From NCBI GenBank assembly GCA_029260655.1, contig JAJDCU010000041.1, positions 1 through 64,000 on the forward strand: a stretch of DNA of 64,000 nucleotides, given 5' to 3'. Of the stretch, positions 62,949 through 64,000 are shown piece by piece. Source of the stretch: Phycisphaeraceae bacterium (GTDB lineage Bacteria; Planctomycetota; Phycisphaerae; Phycisphaerales; Phycisphaeraceae). Every line of letters begins with the position of its first letter. Position 1 is the stretch's first letter. A program made the translations under genes and the position numbers. Below the pieces are notes generated by a model that saw only the letters and a program-made list of their open reading frames with translations, did no database searches and was not told where the DNA came from.

Positions 62949-63748
62949 GTGGGCGGTCCTCCGTGGAGGTGGGCGGGGATGTGTGTGCAGACAGTCTACC
63001 TTCTCTTGGGCAGCTTGACGTCTGTGACCACGCGGCCCCAGCCCCTCGCCGGCCACGCGGACGCGGGCTTGACGTTAACGGACCTGGCAGCGATGTGAGT
63101 CATTCCAGCTTAACAGAGCCGACCCGTTTAACAGGGCCGACCCGGATCGTGGCCCAACACGGTCGGCGGGGCTTAATAACGTCCAAGCCCCGGCTTACTT
63201 GTACAGCGGTCCATACGTGGGCATGGTTCGAGTACACCGGGCGAATCACACACACGAATCGCCGAAGTCTGCCGCGTCCTTCGGCATCAAACCGCCACGG
63301 CCAGACACCGAAACCGGGGATCGCTTGCTCACCTCGCCGATCAGGCTCAAGAGTAATTCGGAGTTCCCCGTTCTTACAAAACACCTGTGCCAGTTTCACA
63401 ACGATCTGCTACGAACTAAGGCGACGCCCTTCTTCAAACGCCTTGATCTCTTTTGACTCGATCATCCGGGCATAAAAAGACACTCATTCAATCTGGATCA
63501 ACTTTCGAGGAAAATCAAGTATTACTACGTATAGATACAAGCTGACGATAAGGCTATGATCAGATATTAATATCCATAATACTTTGTATCCCGGTGGGTT
63601 ACTACATTTTACTTTCTCAATCAAGTACTACTACCGATGTTTTTTCACCGTCATTTTGCCGAAGAATTACCAGCAAGGGGTTCAGGTTAGCCTGATATAG
63701 GAAGTAATATGTCTGATTAGCTAGCCGTCCTTGACGGAGTTTTGTTAC
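62949..63748. other. 800-base gap, AT-rich in its second half
   Basis: No credible gene. 63480-63720 is markedly AT-rich compared with the rest of the window. A small hairpin (CCGTC/GACGG, 63726-63738) lies 10 bases before the last gene. Minus-strand frames near 63100-63475 (a peptide MIESKEIKAFEEGRR and a 99-codon frame) are weak candidates. Confidence 0.4.
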
Positions 63749-64000
63749 ATGAATACAGCCAAGTGTCAGGCCGCCCCCGATGATTCGAGCCTACGCGGTT
63801 TCCGTAAGAACCAGTTGGCGGATATCGATCAGGCGTTGGCGCGCTTGCCCCAGCTCTGCGAGGACTTGGGCGTGCAAGTGCCTAAGACACGAGATAGCTT
63901 TGACCTGGAACATCAGGAACTGGCGCTGAAGATCGAGCACGCCGGCGGCGGGCAATCCACACTGGCATGCGCCGGTCGATATTTCACGCAATGCACCATC
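63749..64000 (+). CDS. Unidentified protein, N-terminal part, cut by window edge
   Basis: ATG 63749 opens 84 codons to the window end: MNTAKCQAAPDDSSLRGFRK, then a helical region (LADIDQALARLPQLCEDLGV) and KIEHAGGGQSTLACAGRYFT. GGAG lies 10 bases upstream. No family recognised. The composition is protein-like and the codon use resembles the neighbours. Confidence 0.45.
   Translation, partial: MNTAKCQAAPDDSSLRGFRKNQLADIDQALARLPQLCEDLGVQVPKTRDSFDLEHQELALKIEHAGGGQSTLACAGRYFTQCTI

Noticed and set aside
62963-63475. Frames in the gap after the acyltransferase
   Set aside because: Composition is not protein-like, and two frames overlap on opposite strands without RBS or motifs.

Overview
The window looks like chromosomal DNA of a GC-rich planctomycete, most likely from the Phycisphaerae. 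The evidence is a set of secreted proteins that combine planctomycete-type dockerin loops (DLNGDGFVGIEDL) with PEP-CTERM tails, a family of small zinc-ribbon membrane proteins carrying CGYNL or CDYLL motifs, two long flagellins, and an unusual FlgI-like HEAT lipoprotein. No rRNA or CRISPR array is seen. There is one tRNA (Val, UAC anticodon).

Layout. 1-2.8 kb: start of a Y-family DNA polymerase (minus strand, cut by the window edge), a G-rich inverted repeat, and hflX preceded by a duplicated fossil of its own start codon region. 2.8-7.4 kb: archaeal-type phosphoglycerate mutase, then a minus-strand cluster DegT aminotransferase - MlaF-like ATPase - MlaD-like MCE protein. 7.5-16.4 kb: zinc-ribbon membrane proteins, an AsmA-like giant, an aldo/keto reductase and a PIN-PhoH ATPase. 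16.5-20.1 kb: an acetyltransferase pair translationally coupled to leuA, which is preceded by a complete leucine attenuator (promoter, 27-codon Leu-rich leader peptide, antiterminator and U-tract terminator). 20.1-30.7 kb: a PEP-CTERM subtilisin, icd, ppk2, a carbonic-anhydrase-like protein, an Nramp-like transporter, a LOG-family protein, a PilZ protein and a SpoU methylase. 30.7-38.3 kb: smc, the FlgI-like lipoprotein, hpt and a PH-domain membrane protein. 38.3-42.7 kb: a hicAB toxin-antitoxin module with a palindromic operator and an interlocked (pseudoknot-type) leader, then hisD, dprA and a probable non-coding RNA gene.

43-50.2 kb: a glycosyltransferase and response regulator, then three consecutive secreted PEP-CTERM/dockerin proteins (NxxGxxAF-repeat protein, PQQ-type sugar dehydrogenase, SGNH hydrolase). 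Each is preceded by the same roughly 26-base element abutting the -35 box. The intergenic units look duplicated, and a decayed PEP-CTERM tail survives between the first and second genes. 51-55.6 kb: two paralogous flagellins and a methyltransferase. 55.6-60 kb: glpK-glpF and two sulfotransferases. 60-64 kb: tRNA-Val, an IS3-type transposase remnant, a RicT/PSP1 protein, a hexapeptide acyltransferase, an AT-rich gap and the start of an unidentified gene.

The most interesting items are regulatory: the leucine attenuator at 19930-20109, the hicAB promoter/operator plus interlocked leader at 38920-39071, the shared promoter element of the PEP-CTERM genes, and the candidate ~355-nt RNA at 41698-42052. 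All identifications come from reading motifs in the sequence. No database search was possible.
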